Of a stretch of 47,404 nucleotides of DNA, positions 16,401 to 23,655 are shown one piece after another (position 1 is the first letter of the stretch; each line of letters starts with the position of its first letter). Source of the stretch: Chitinophagaceae bacterium (GTDB lineage: Bacteria; Bacteroidota; Bacteroidia; Chitinophagales; Chitinophagaceae); contig CANBSW010000012.1 of NCBI GenBank assembly GCA_947372235.1, positions 1 to 47,404 of the forward strand, given 5' to 3'. The notes beneath the pieces were generated by a model, which saw only the letters and a program-made list of their open reading frames with translations, had not been told where the DNA came from and searched no databases. A program made the position numbers and the translations under genes.

Positions 16401-19060
16401 CTTCAGATATCATTCCTCCGGTACCATCAGTGTCTCCTTTGGCGGCATTATCATTGGCATCAACAGATCCAATTCCGGTACCAACGGCTACTGATAATTG
16501 TACTGCAGGATTGATCAATGCTTCTACTTCAGATCAGGTAACAAATCTGTCACCGGGCACTTATACCATTCATTGGACCTATGCAGATAACAACGGTAAT
16601 TCATATTTACAAACTCAATCCGTTACTATAAATGCTGCAGCTGATAATACACCACCAGCTTTCAGAAGTATGAGTTCGATCATTAAAAACAATGATCCGG
16701 GTGTTTGTGGTGCAATGGTAGTATACCAAATGCCGCTTGCAAATGACAATGCTTCTTCTACAAAAATATCCATTACAGAAGGTGGTGGTGATGGAACGAT
16801 AGAATTCAATACACCACTTACCAATAATGTAAGCAGTCTGGACTTTATTACTTCGGGAGATTATAAAGATATTGTTCATGGACATGGTACAAATATTTCT
16901 GTATATGTAGAACTATTTAACCCATCAACCGGCACATGGGTTCGTGTTCAAAGTATTCAAACAGGAAGCGGTGATTATCATTTTGGTGGCAGCTCAGTGA
17001 ACTTTACGGCTATAACGCAGGTAAGCAAAATAAGATTCATTGCAAGCCAACCTGTTTTAGCAGCCTTCCATTTTTATGAAATGAATGTTAACCTGAACAG
17101 TATCAATGTGGTTCAGTTAAGCGGATTACCAAGCGGATCTGTATTCCCGATTGGAAATACAGTTAATAAATTCCAGGCGATAGATCTATCTGGCAATATT
17201 GCTGTATCCAGCTTTACAGTAACCATTAATGATGCAGAAAAACCTGTTATAGCAAATTACACATCAACTTCACATAATGCGGATGCGAGTGGTACATGGA
17301 CAGGCAGTGCTTCAACAATTGCGATCAGCGATAATTGTCCATCTTCACTTCAGCTTACCGAACAATATTTTGATCAGCGGGGTAATCGTTTCTATTCTGC
17401 ACAGTCAACAGTAGGTCTGGGTAATTATGTACTGGGTGCAAGAAGCTTCCCTCTGGGTGTTAATACAGTACTGGTAACGGTTAGGGATGCAGCTGGAAAT
17501 GTTTCAGAAGCCGCTAAATTTAATGTGACCGTACTGGATGTAACTAATCCAACCATTATCGTATCCGGAAATATTAATCAGTCATCAGATCCTGGTATTT
17601 GTGGAGCATATGTAAAAGTTCCTGTTCCGGTTACCAATGATAACTGTAGCATTCAATCTGTTGTAAACAGTTTCAATGGAGGTCCTGGAGCAAGTGGCAG
17701 ATATCCGGTTGGTACTACTGTGCTTATATGGACTGTAACCGATGGAAGTGGAAACAAAACCACAGCTACACAAGCCATCACCATTACAGATAATGAAGCA
17801 CCTACCATTATCAATGTGCCCGTTTCTGTAGTACAAACCAATATTGCAGGAACCTGCGGTGCGGTTGTTACCTGGGATCTTGTGAAGGCAACTGATAACT
17901 GTGGAATTGTATCATTCACATCCAATCATCAATCCGGAGAAACCTTCCCGCTGGGAGTAACTACCGTAACCTTTACTGCAGCAGATAGAAATAATAATAC
18001 CAGTACCGCGAGCTTCACCATTACAATAACAGATAATGAAGCGCCAAGAGTAATTACCAAACCGATCACGGTTACATTAGTTAATGGTGCTGCAAGTATT
18101 CTAGCTTCGGATATTAATAATGGAAGTTTTGATAATTGTGGTGGCGTTACTTTAGCAGCTTCTAAAACCAATTTCACCTGCGCAGATATTGGCACCAATT
18201 TGGTTACTTTAACTGTTACTGATACGCATGGAAATGCTTCCAGTGGTACAGCCATTGTAACCATTGTAGGGCAGGTTCCTACTTCTATTATTCAGGTAAC
18301 ACCGGCAAATTCAGTTTATACAGGTGGTGTTCCAACAGATATTTATCTGGGTTATGGACCACAAAGTGTAACATTAATTGATACAGTTACAGGAGTTACA
18401 CCAATTACCTATTCATGGACCGGTGCCGGATTAAGTTGCACCAATTGTAAGACCCCTGTATTTACTGCAACAGCGTCTGGGTCTAATATATTTAATGTTA
18501 CAGCGACTAATAAATATGGATGTACCACCAGTTCAAGTGTTTCGGTTTGTGTAATGGATATTCGCGTATCAACAGCTGCTAACAGTAAGGTATATGTTTG
18601 CCATACAAATTTAACAACCGGGGCGAAACAGTCACTTACCCTTGACGTAAATGCGGTGGCCAACCAACTGACTCAAAATCCTCAGGATTCCCTTGGAACA
18701 TGTGGAATGATGCGTTGCACTCCGGCTGTTGCACCAGCAGCTGTTATCCTTGCCAATCCGGTTGGAGTTAGTATTGTGAGTCCATTAAAAGAAGCCCCTG
18801 TTGTAGCCGGATCACTTACAGTGCGTGTATCGCCAAATCCTTCTAATGCAGTGTTTACATTTATGATCAATACTGAAAAGAAATTGCCTGTTCATGTTCG
18901 TATAATGGATGAATATGGAAGAGCTGTGGAAGGCCGTGATAATGCACCGGTAGGTTCTGCATTTACCATGGGTAATAAATTAATAAGCGGTATTTATTTT
19001 GCAGAAGTATTGCAGGGTAAGGAAAGAGTAGTAATTAAATTAATTAAACAAAATAGATAG
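10409..19060 (+). CDS. Giant T9SS-exported adhesin with lectin, SprB, HYR, LamG and Ig-like modules
   Basis: A 2883-residue cell-surface protein. After a signal peptide (ending TNAQ) comes an L-type lectin domain (about 33-245; GGDGMAFVLQ, VVVEYDTYDD). Next is a SprB-like repeat (about 260-335), then HYR-type modules with the NNDQGVCGA or NNDAGTCGA signature. Residues about 875-1131 resemble the beta-sandwich seen in GH54-type arabinofuranosidase domains (YNGPAIRLRRSSDDAESDFGF, LYDQSGNGG). A LamG/concanavalin-like domain lies at about 1251-1458. Ig-like repeats (GPTTFC.GGSVTLTSS) include a perfect 72-residue period at 1711-1999. More HYR modules follow, then a KVYVCH cysteine motif (near 2730). 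The last 80 residues are a type A T9SS sorting domain (VRVSPNPSNAVFTF ... GIYFAEVL). Its role is probably adhesion or glycan binding, with no catalytic residues identified. It may share a transcript with its neighbours. Confidence 0.88.
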   Translation: MKRIRLPFIDLFKKSSLLFALLLTITVSTNAQTLFSTVADAVNTGGNCYRLTTAEVSKRGAIWYNNKIDLNNNFDISYTLNFGNRSSWSGGDGMAFVLQPAGLTQIGISGSGKGYGNTYDAQGNITVPGISPSVVVEYDTYDDVGGTNGLVSLLLNGDFRRTVPANTPVNQVSMGFVNDGLEHTCRVTWNAGTKTITVYTDGVQRYSYVIDIAASVFSSQNMVYFGFTAGTGGSVNQQSVCYNSAASTFTTLLTLGTPNLTDPCAGLNNGSATINFSGGVAPFTVTLDNNSASTIITSANNATFNNLAAGSHVFTVTDANSVQVSGNFALNSLPAVTATISASGSLTLSSGQSVTLSASAGASYLWNNGAITQSIIVSNAQVGTYTVTVTNGGCSATSSPTTVSAADAAPVIIVPADISVNNDQGVCGALVNFSATETTGNPASVISYSQAPGSIFPVGITAVTATATNSVGVSTKTFNVTVTDNEKPVFVINSPGTATVTIPAMQTFVSSCQMIPFNFSDPLPAGAIVTGVDLTYSAHDQGYGFTDGPDDLYLDGTHIASSVYTHATQTFNTTFTGAIPGYVYGGTNVFGFVFTCYPGWQGFILGGTMTIHYSSAFGPKTINNDAGTCGATVVLSAPPTSDNCGVASVTNDAPATFPVGTTNVTWTATDIHGNTNTITQAITVVDNQPPVVITKDIIVQLTNGSAAITAADIDNGSTDNCGIASYSLDKTSFNCSNVGTNTVTLTVTDIHGNSASATANVMVNGGGSPATVTASGPTTFCSGGSVTLSASAGSSYLWSTGETTQSINVSTSGSYTVAVSNSLNCPSNSAPTVVTVNPISTLTITPANPVICSGSSLTLNSVITNGVGGPVATPIVSSLSADGQTSAKLVVGLRKLVSTYNGPAIRLRRSSDDAESDFGFSGNELDLTAINTFLGGSTGFATTLYDQSGNGGDVTQTNASNQPTFVSNGLNGKPSLYMSSSQFMNNTVNYPSPFTVVYAARQTGPSRSRMLSSVSNNWLLGWWGTLKGIAYYEGWLTLTNGNVSSNGDSNPYVYTGSSDGSNSSFIYQNGTLLASTASGFSGPSGISLNRSGIYGESSDGDFSEVYIFSSVLSTDDRQLVENGAASYYSIYAPSSSIAGPSLTVNPTTTTAYTINAIDVNGCAVSNSITVTVTNIDDQLVTAAPATICGNGSSTVTVGASQLGINYILRNNADNSIVAGPIAGTGSAINFNTGTISATTTYNVLAEKPSGQGSLKFDGNTSYVSVPDNNAYNMNAITLEAMVLFNGSPNIGNVIMKGYYGWGIEIRGDGAIEWWNQFSQTAGPNSTAGAVPIGQWTHIAVTVGGGQTKFYVNGVLNAVANEAIINNNNGALYFGTQGECLCNNFDGKIDEIRIWNTVRTQAEIDANKNACLSGTENGLVSLFKFNDGTGTITADAMGVSNGVLNNFDPATAWSTPNPAITCGSASCSLQMEVTPTVTVDPLSTATITANGPITFCSGGSVTLTANPGTSYLWNTGETTQSITVSTSGIFDVTVSNGACSATSSSTTVTVNPTPATPTISAPGSLVICSSSSVTLTSSAVTGNTWSNGETTQSIIVTQASAGSYTVTVNNGQCSATSAATVVTNAPTFVSSITASGPTLICNGTSVTLTLNEPVPDVSRIWYRFDPDNVYDPTFTATGLSIQVSQSGLYGINIVDANGCISSPANTTVTVNALPVVTITASGPTTFCAGGSVTLTSSSPTGNVWSTGETTQSIVVTQSGSYNVSITNASGCTSNSSNTIVTVNLLPVITISAGGPTTFCTGGSVTLTSSVAAGNVWNTSETTKSIIVTQTGNYSVTVTNANGCTASSANTNVTVNTLPVVTISAGGPTTFCTGGSVTLTSSSATGNVWSSGETTQSIIVTQTGNYSVAVTNANGCSVSSANTNVTVNPLPVVTISIGGPTTFCPGGLVILTSSSSTGNTWSPGGATTASFTAVQSGNYSVKVTDVNGCSATSASVSVTASDIIPPVPSVSPLAALSLASTDPIPVPTATDNCTAGLINASTSDQVTNLSPGTYTIHWTYADNNGNSYLQTQSVTINAAADNTPPAFRSMSSIIKNNDPGVCGAMVVYQMPLANDNASSTKISITEGGGDGTIEFNTPLTNNVSSLDFITSGDYKDIVHGHGTNISVYVELFNPSTGTWVRVQSIQTGSGDYHFGGSSVNFTAITQVSKIRFIASQPVLAAFHFYEMNVNLNSINVVQLSGLPSGSVFPIGNTVNKFQAIDLSGNIAVSSFTVTINDAEKPVIANYTSTSHNADASGTWTGSASTIAISDNCPSSLQLTEQYFDQRGNRFYSAQSTVGLGNYVLGARSFPLGVNTVLVTVRDAAGNVSEAAKFNVTVLDVTNPTIIVSGNINQSSDPGICGAYVKVPVPVTNDNCSIQSVVNSFNGGPGASGRYPVGTTVLIWTVTDGSGNKTTATQAITITDNEAPTIINVPVSVVQTNIAGTCGAVVTWDLVKATDNCGIVSFTSNHQSGETFPLGVTTVTFTAADRNNNTSTASFTITITDNEAPRVITKPITVTLVNGAASILASDINNGSFDNCGGVTLAASKTNFTCADIGTNLVTLTVTDTHGNASSGTAIVTIVGQVPTSIIQVTPANSVYTGGVPTDIYLGYGPQSVTLIDTVTGVTPITYSWTGAGLSCTNCKTPVFTATASGSNIFNVTATNKYGCTTSSSVSVCVMDIRVSTAANSKVYVCHTNLTTGAKQSLTLDVNAVANQLTQNPQDSLGTCGMMRCTPAVAPAAVILANPVGVSIVSPLKEAPVVAGSLTVRVSPNPSNAVFTFMINTEKKLPVHVRIMDEYGRAVEGRDNAPVGSAFTMGNKLISGIYFAEVLQGKERVVIKLIKQNR
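15541..16404 (+). repeat. Four tandem 216-bp units encoding Ig-like domains
   Basis: The landmark TTCTGT in GPTTFC recurs at 15581, 15797, 16013 and 16229, exactly 216 bp apart, so each unit encodes 72 residues. Units two and three are the most alike in DNA; units one and four have diverged more. Related but non-tandem copies occur near 12720 and 14870. Confidence 0.85.
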
Positions 19061-19097
19061 GAATTGTTAACTTGTCGGAACCAAAAAAATCTGGCTT

Positions 19098-21173
19098 ATG
19101 TCAAAGATCAGGATACTTACTTTAGTATTTGCCATTTGCATCAACACTAATACTTTCGCTCAGGGAAAAAAAATAGACAGCCTGAAAAATGTTTTAGCAA
19201 AGTCGCAAGAGGATACAAATAAAGTACTTACCCTGATCGCTATCAGTAAAGCATTGGTAAACTCGTCGCCCGAGGAAGCGCTGGGTTATGCCACTAAGGC
19301 AAGAGAACTTGCCAATAATGTGAAATTTGTAAAGGGAGAAGCACAAGCCTTAAAATATATAGGGATCTATTATTATAATGGTAATAAGAATGTAGAAACC
19401 CTCAATAACTGGCTTGCCTCTTTAGAGCTTTTTAAATCGATCAATGATAAGCTGGGTGTTTCCAATATATTGAATAACATTGGTGCATTGTATGATAAAC
19501 AGGCGGATGATGCAAAAGCCCTGGAGTATTATCTGCAATCACTAAAACTGTCGGAAGAATTGGGTGATAAATTCCGGACTGCCACCGCTTTACAAAATAT
19601 TGGTAATACTTATTTGCGCAAAAAAGCAACCTTACCAAAAGCCCTTCATTTTTTTTTCAGGGCACTTCCGCTCAGTGAAGAGTTGAAAGACCAGGACCTT
19701 TTTGTAACACTTCATTCAAATCTTGGGGAAGCTTATTATAAAATGGATAAGGTAGACTCGGCGTTATTCTATGATAAAAAAGGGCTTGAAGCAAGCCATA
19801 ACTCCGAAGAAGTAACCACCATCTATATTTTAAATGATATCGGAAAATGTTATTCCAAAAAAGGAAATTATGATCTGGCCATTGATTATCAAAAAAGATC
19901 GGTAGCACTTGCTAAAAAACTAAAAGCAGGAACTGATATAGGAAAATCTCTTTTGGGCCTTGGCGATACCTATTTTGCAAAAGGAGAAATCGCTGCTTCT
20001 TTAAATGCCTATAAAGAAGCTGAGAACTATTTAAAAGATGCAGATGCAATTGATAATTTAAAAGATACTTATGCGGGGTTATCCAAAACCTTTGAGAAAC
20101 TGAACGATTTCCCCAAAGCCTATTATTATCAAAGTTTATTATTGAATGTAAAAGACACAATTTATAATACGGCAACCGATAAAAAACTTTCCGGCCTGCA
20201 ATTCGATTTTGATATTGCTAAAAAAGAGTCGGAAATAGCAGTAAAAGAACTCGATCTGCAAAAACAAAAAAATACTAAGAATGTATTTGCTATTGGCTTT
20301 GGTTTAATACTGTTATTGGCATTTGTGATTTTTAGAAATAACCAGCAAAAACAAAAAGCAAATAAAGAGTTGGAGCAAACATTGTCTGATCTGAAATCAA
20401 CACAATCGCAATTGATCCATTCTGAAAAAATGGCCTCTCTTGGCGAATTAACCGCCGGTATTGCACATGAAATTCAGAACCCTTTGAATTTTGTAAATAA
20501 TTTTTCTGAGGTTAACAGGGAATTACTGGCAGAAATGAAAGAAGAAATTGAAAAAGGAAACCTGGAAGATGCAAAAGCGATTGCTGATGATGTGATGGAA
20601 AATGAAACAAAGATCAATCACCATGGAAAACGCGCAGATTCTATCGTAAAAGGCATGTTGCAGCATAGCAGAACCGGAGATGGGATCAAGGAGCCCACAG
20701 ATATCAATGCATTGGCTGATGAATACCTTCGGTTAGGATTTCATGGGTTACGTGCCAAGGACAATTCTTTCAATACAGCTATGCATACTGATTATGATGC
20801 ATCCATTGGTCTGATCAAAGTGATTCCGCAGGATATAGCCCGTGTATTGTTAAACCTGATCACTAATGCATTTTATGCGGTTGGGGAGAAGAAAAAGAAA
20901 ATGACTACTGATTATGAGCCTGCCATTTCTGTGAGTACCAAAAAAATCGGAAATAAAATAGAGATCCGGGTTCGTGATAACGGAAACGGCATACCACAAA
21001 AAGCCCTTGATAAAATTTTCCAGCCATTCTTTACTACCAAGCCTACTGGCGAGGGAACCGGTTTAGGGCTATCTATGAGTTATGATATAGTAACAAAAGG
21101 CCATGGCGGATCATTAACAGCAACTACCAAAGAAGGTGAGTTTGCAGAATTTTGTCTGGTATTACCTGTATAA
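19098..21173 (+). CDS. TPR-containing membrane sensor histidine kinase
   Basis: A 691-residue sensor kinase. A signal peptide (ending NTFAQ) exports an N-terminal TPR domain (about 50-350), probably to the periplasm. One membrane helix (about 395-413, FAIGFGLILLLAFVIF) is followed by a coiled coil (KANKELEQTLSDLKSTQSQL). The H-box is GIAHEIQNPLNFV with H457, and the ATPase domain has N590 (LLNLITNAF), VRDNGNGIP, IFQPFFTTK and GTGLGLSMSYDI. All kinase motifs are intact, so it should autophosphorylate. It starts 37 bp after the giant adhesin stop and is followed after 32 bp by a receiver gene. This suggests co-transcription and a cognate pair. The signal sensed is unknown. Confidence 0.9.
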   Translation: MSKIRILTLVFAICINTNTFAQGKKIDSLKNVLAKSQEDTNKVLTLIAISKALVNSSPEEALGYATKARELANNVKFVKGEAQALKYIGIYYYNGNKNVETLNNWLASLELFKSINDKLGVSNILNNIGALYDKQADDAKALEYYLQSLKLSEELGDKFRTATALQNIGNTYLRKKATLPKALHFFFRALPLSEELKDQDLFVTLHSNLGEAYYKMDKVDSALFYDKKGLEASHNSEEVTTIYILNDIGKCYSKKGNYDLAIDYQKRSVALAKKLKAGTDIGKSLLGLGDTYFAKGEIAASLNAYKEAENYLKDADAIDNLKDTYAGLSKTFEKLNDFPKAYYYQSLLLNVKDTIYNTATDKKLSGLQFDFDIAKKESEIAVKELDLQKQKNTKNVFAIGFGLILLLAFVIFRNNQQKQKANKELEQTLSDLKSTQSQLIHSEKMASLGELTAGIAHEIQNPLNFVNNFSEVNRELLAEMKEEIEKGNLEDAKAIADDVMENETKINHHGKRADSIVKGMLQHSRTGDGIKEPTDINALADEYLRLGFHGLRAKDNSFNTAMHTDYDASIGLIKVIPQDIARVLLNLITNAFYAVGEKKKKMTTDYEPAISVSTKKIGNKIEIRVRDNGNGIPQKALDKIFQPFFTTKPTGEGTGLGLSMSYDIVTKGHGGSLTATTKEGEFAEFCLVLPV

Positions 21174-21205
21174 AAAGTGATGTTTTAAAATTAAAATTAT
21201 TTGTT

Positions 21206-21583
21206 ATGAAATTTTTAGTGGTTGATGATGAACTGGATGTACAAACGCTTTTCCGACAGCGTTTCAGAAAAGAGATCAAAGAAGGTCAGGTAGATTTTGC
21301 CTTTGCCACTTCAGGCGAAATGGCACTTGAATACCTGCATGAAAATGACCAAACAAAACATGAAGCAGTATTGATTCTATCTGATATCAATATGCCCGGT
21401 ATGAGTGGTCTTGAATTATTGGGTAAGATCAAACAAAAATACAATGCACCTGCTCCAACCGTAATGATGATCACTGCCTATGGTGATCAGGAAAATTATA
21501 ACCAGGCAATGAAATTGGGGGCTGATGATTTTTTAACCAAGCCAGTGGATTTTACGTTGTTGCGTGAAAAATTAAAACTATAA
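21206..21583 (+). CDS. CheY-like single-domain response regulator
   Basis: A 125-residue stand-alone receiver without an output domain. It has the acidic pair D7-D8 (VVDDE), phosphoacceptor D60 (ILSDINMPGMSG), T90 (MITAYGD) and K112 (FLTKPVDF), so it should be phosphorylatable. I place the start at the ATG at 21206. An in-frame TTG at 21152 would overlap the kinase and add 18 residues that do not belong to the fold. Its position right after the histidine kinase makes that kinase the likely donor. It probably acts by protein-protein interaction or phosphorelay. Confidence 0.88.
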   Translation: MKFLVVDDELDVQTLFRQRFRKEIKEGQVDFAFATSGEMALEYLHENDQTKHEAVLILSDINMPGMSGLELLGKIKQKYNAPAPTVMMITAYGDQENYNQAMKLGADDFLTKPVDFTLLREKLKL

Positions 21584-21779
21584 TAAAGAATGTTTTTTAG
21601 GTAACGGGTTACTTATCTATTGAAAGGCTGTTCATCTACAAAAAAATCATTGTTTTACAAATCTGCCAATGTATTACTGGCCCACTCCAAATGATATTCA
21701 GTTAAATACTGGTGAGTAGTAAAATGTATAAACTATTTCAATCTGAATAATTAGTATATTTAATTCTAAAATACAATTT

Positions 21780-21974
21780 ATGCAAAGAGGTACAGTTAAA
21801 TTTTTTAATCAAACAAAAGGTTTTGGGTTTATTAAACCAGAAGACGGGAGCGAAGAACTTTTTGTTCATTCAACCGGGCTGATAGATCAAATAAAGGAAA
21901 ATGATAAAGTTAATTTTGAAGTAGAAAGAGGGAAAAAAGGTCTTAATGCAGTAAATGTTCGGGTTGAGCATTAA
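21780..21974 (+). CDS. Cold-shock domain protein (CspA family)
   Basis: A 64-residue single-stranded nucleic-acid-binding protein. The beta-barrel starts MQRGTVKFFNQTKGFGFIKPE, with the RNP1-type KGFGFI and RNP2-type LFVHST motifs. It is the usual full length for CspA homologues, which act as RNA chaperones in the cytoplasm. It is a single-gene unit with a strong terminator 20 bp after the stop. A second, more canonical copy lies at 47137. Confidence 0.93.
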   Translation: MQRGTVKFFNQTKGFGFIKPEDGSEELFVHSTGLIDQIKENDKVNFEVERGKKGLNAVNVRVEH

Positions 21975-21994
21975 TCATATCATTACAAATTTTG

Positions 21995-22022
21995 AAATAG
22001 CCCCTTTTGGGGCTATTTATAT
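21995..22022 (+). terminator. Intrinsic terminator after the cold-shock gene
   Basis: A perfect 10-bp stem, AAATAGCCCC (21995-22004) and GGGGCTATTT (22009-22018), closes a TTTT loop and is followed by an AT-rich tail. The symmetry means it could also stop transcription on the other strand. Confidence 0.85.
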
Positions 22023-22145
22023 TTAATAGATTCTTGAAAGGGTATCCAAATGGTTAAACAACCACATCACAACAAACTAAAAGCCGATATCTTTATACTT
22101 CTTACCTTTTAAAATTTAGTAAACTTAAAATTTAAAAATACAACA

Positions 22146-23189
22146 ATGATTCCCGCAAAAGCCTACGCAGCACTTGATCCTAAAACACCTTTGCAACCTT
22201 TTTCATTTGATAGAAGAGACCTTCGTTCGGATGATGTTCAGGTAAAAATCCATTTTTGTGGTGTTTGCCACAGCGATATTCATCAGGCAAGGGATGAGTG
22301 GGGTGGTTCCATGTACCCCATGGTTCCTGGCCACGAAATTGTTGGGGAAGTAGTAAGCACCGGAAGCGGTGTTACCAAATTCAAAGTAGGTGATCTGGTA
22401 GGAATAGGAGTAATGGTAGATTCCTGCTGCTCCTGCAAAAACTGTAATAACGATCAGGAACAATATTGTGAAGAAGGTATGACAGGGACCTACAATGCAA
22501 TGGAAAGAGATGGCAAAACCATTGCACAGGGTGGTTACTCTTCTCAGATAATAGTGAAAGAAAGATTTGTATTGTCTATCTCTAATAAACTCGATCTCGC
22601 TGCTACAGCACCGTTGCTTTGTGCGGGTATCACTACGTATTCTCCCTTACGTTTTGCCGGTGTAAAAGCGGGTCAGAAAGTAGCGGTTGTTGGTTTAGGT
22701 GGACTGGGCCATATGGGTGTAAAATTTGCATCATCATTTGGCGCAGAAGTAACGGTGATCAGTACCTCTCCTAAAAAAGAAGAAGACGCTAAAAGGTTAG
22801 GGGCACATCATTTTTTATTGTCAACCGATAAGGATGCCATGAAAAAACATGCCGGTCATTTTGATGTGATCCTGGATACGGTTTCTGCAAATCACGATTA
22901 TACAGAGTTTTTGAATCTGTTGGATCTGGAAGGAAAATTATTGATCGTGGGTCTTCCTTCTGAAGAGCCAAGCCTCTCCGTATTTTCACTGATCACCAAA
23001 CGCAGAAGCATTATTGGTTCTATGATTGGTGGAATGAAAGAAACACAGGAGATGCTGGACTATTGTGCCGAGAAAAATATTGTATCTGATGTGGAAGTGA
23101 TTCCTGTTCAATATATAAACGATGCGTATGAAAGGATGATCAAATCGGATGTTAAATATCGGTTTGTGATTGATTTGGCTACACTGTGA
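22146..23189 (+). CDS. Zinc-dependent NADP-type alcohol dehydrogenase (YahK/cinnamyl-alcohol group)
   Basis: A 347-residue cytoplasmic medium-chain dehydrogenase/reductase that interconverts aldehydes and primary alcohols. Catalytic zinc ligands are C41 (GVCHSD) and H63-E64 (GHE), with the later LLCAG cysteine. The structural zinc site is C94, C97, C100 and C108. The coenzyme loop is GLGGLGHMG, and Ser/Thr-rich VISTSPKK after the second strand favours NADP(H). The call to the YahK/CAD-like group rests on DEWGGSMYPMVPGHEIVG. The physiological substrate is unclear; detoxification of aldehydes is a common role. It is a monocistronic gene followed by a dispersed repeat that ends in a T-tract. Confidence 0.9.
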   Translation: MIPAKAYAALDPKTPLQPFSFDRRDLRSDDVQVKIHFCGVCHSDIHQARDEWGGSMYPMVPGHEIVGEVVSTGSGVTKFKVGDLVGIGVMVDSCCSCKNCNNDQEQYCEEGMTGTYNAMERDGKTIAQGGYSSQIIVKERFVLSISNKLDLAATAPLLCAGITTYSPLRFAGVKAGQKVAVVGLGGLGHMGVKFASSFGAEVTVISTSPKKEEDAKRLGAHHFLLSTDKDAMKKHAGHFDVILDTVSANHDYTEFLNLLDLEGKLLIVGLPSEEPSLSVFSLITKRRSIIGSMIGGMKETQEMLDYCAEKNIVSDVEVIPVQYINDAYERMIKSDVKYRFVIDLATL

Positions 23190-23235
23190 TTTTAATGGCG
23201 CATTTTTTTGTAAAATAATCTTTGTGTGATTTTTT

Positions 23236-23332
23236 CTGAAACACATAGAACATAGGTTAAAACAGAGGGCTTATAGGATTACTACTATTTGAACTTTTTT
23301 CTAAGCTATGTATCTGTGTGTTTCTTTTTTTT
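23236..23332. repeat. Dispersed intergenic inverted repeat, copy 1 (about 88 bp), with T-tract
   Basis: Arms GAAACACATAGAACATAGG (from 23238) and GCTATGTATCTGTGTGTTTC (to 23324) pair imperfectly, and eight T follow (23325-23332). The interior (CAGAGGGCTTATAGGATTAC...) matches the reverse complement of the interior of the element at 41725-41812. It probably serves as terminator of the alcohol dehydrogenase gene. Confidence 0.75.
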
Positions 23333-23655
23333 GATATAAGAATAATAACATTGATAAAACTTTTTGATAGTAAACACACTGAATGGTAACTAATTTCATA
23401 ATACAGCATATTAGTTTTTAAGTTTCCCTGAACAATCCATATCCCTCATAGCCGAATGTTCGCGTTGCAAAGCACGCCAACGTTTTCGTAAATTCATTTA
23501 GCTGTTTGGCTATGAAAAGGGGAATAAATTATTGTAGTTTAAGTTTAAAATGGCGAAATTCATGCAATCGATTGCAGGTAAAGCTAACTTTGTTTGTAGT
23601 CGGAGGTATTCCTAACCAGGACATTTTGATCAACAAACAATAACTCCTCTGAATA
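23333..23655. other. Gene-free region upstream of the DUF6807 gene
   Basis: Together with the repeat before it, this makes 466 bp without a gene. It holds a possible structured block at 23446-23515: TCATAGCCGAA pairs with TTTGGCTATGA, with an inner CGTTG/CAACG stem. It also holds the operator and -7 element at 23563-23592. I see no ORF. Confidence 0.5.
23563..23592 (+). promoter_or_regulatory. Perfect palindromic operator next to a Bacteroidota -7 box
   Basis: TGCAATCGATTGCA (23563-23576) is a perfect 14-bp palindrome of LacI-operator style. Nine bases later TAACTTTG (about 23585-23592) matches the -7 consensus TAnnTTTG. No clear -33 TTTG is present. A bound repressor here would cover the promoter of the DUF6807/oxidoreductase genes. 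Confidence 0.5.

Noticed and set aside
17929..18264. Minus-strand ORFs within the giant adhesin gene
   Set aside because: They repeat along the Ig/HYR region as a composition shadow of Thr/Val-rich codons and have no signal for independent expression.
21152..21205. TTG start of the receiver protein inside the kinase gene
   Set aside because: The extra 18 residues are not part of a receiver fold. The ATG at 21206 begins exactly at the first beta strand.
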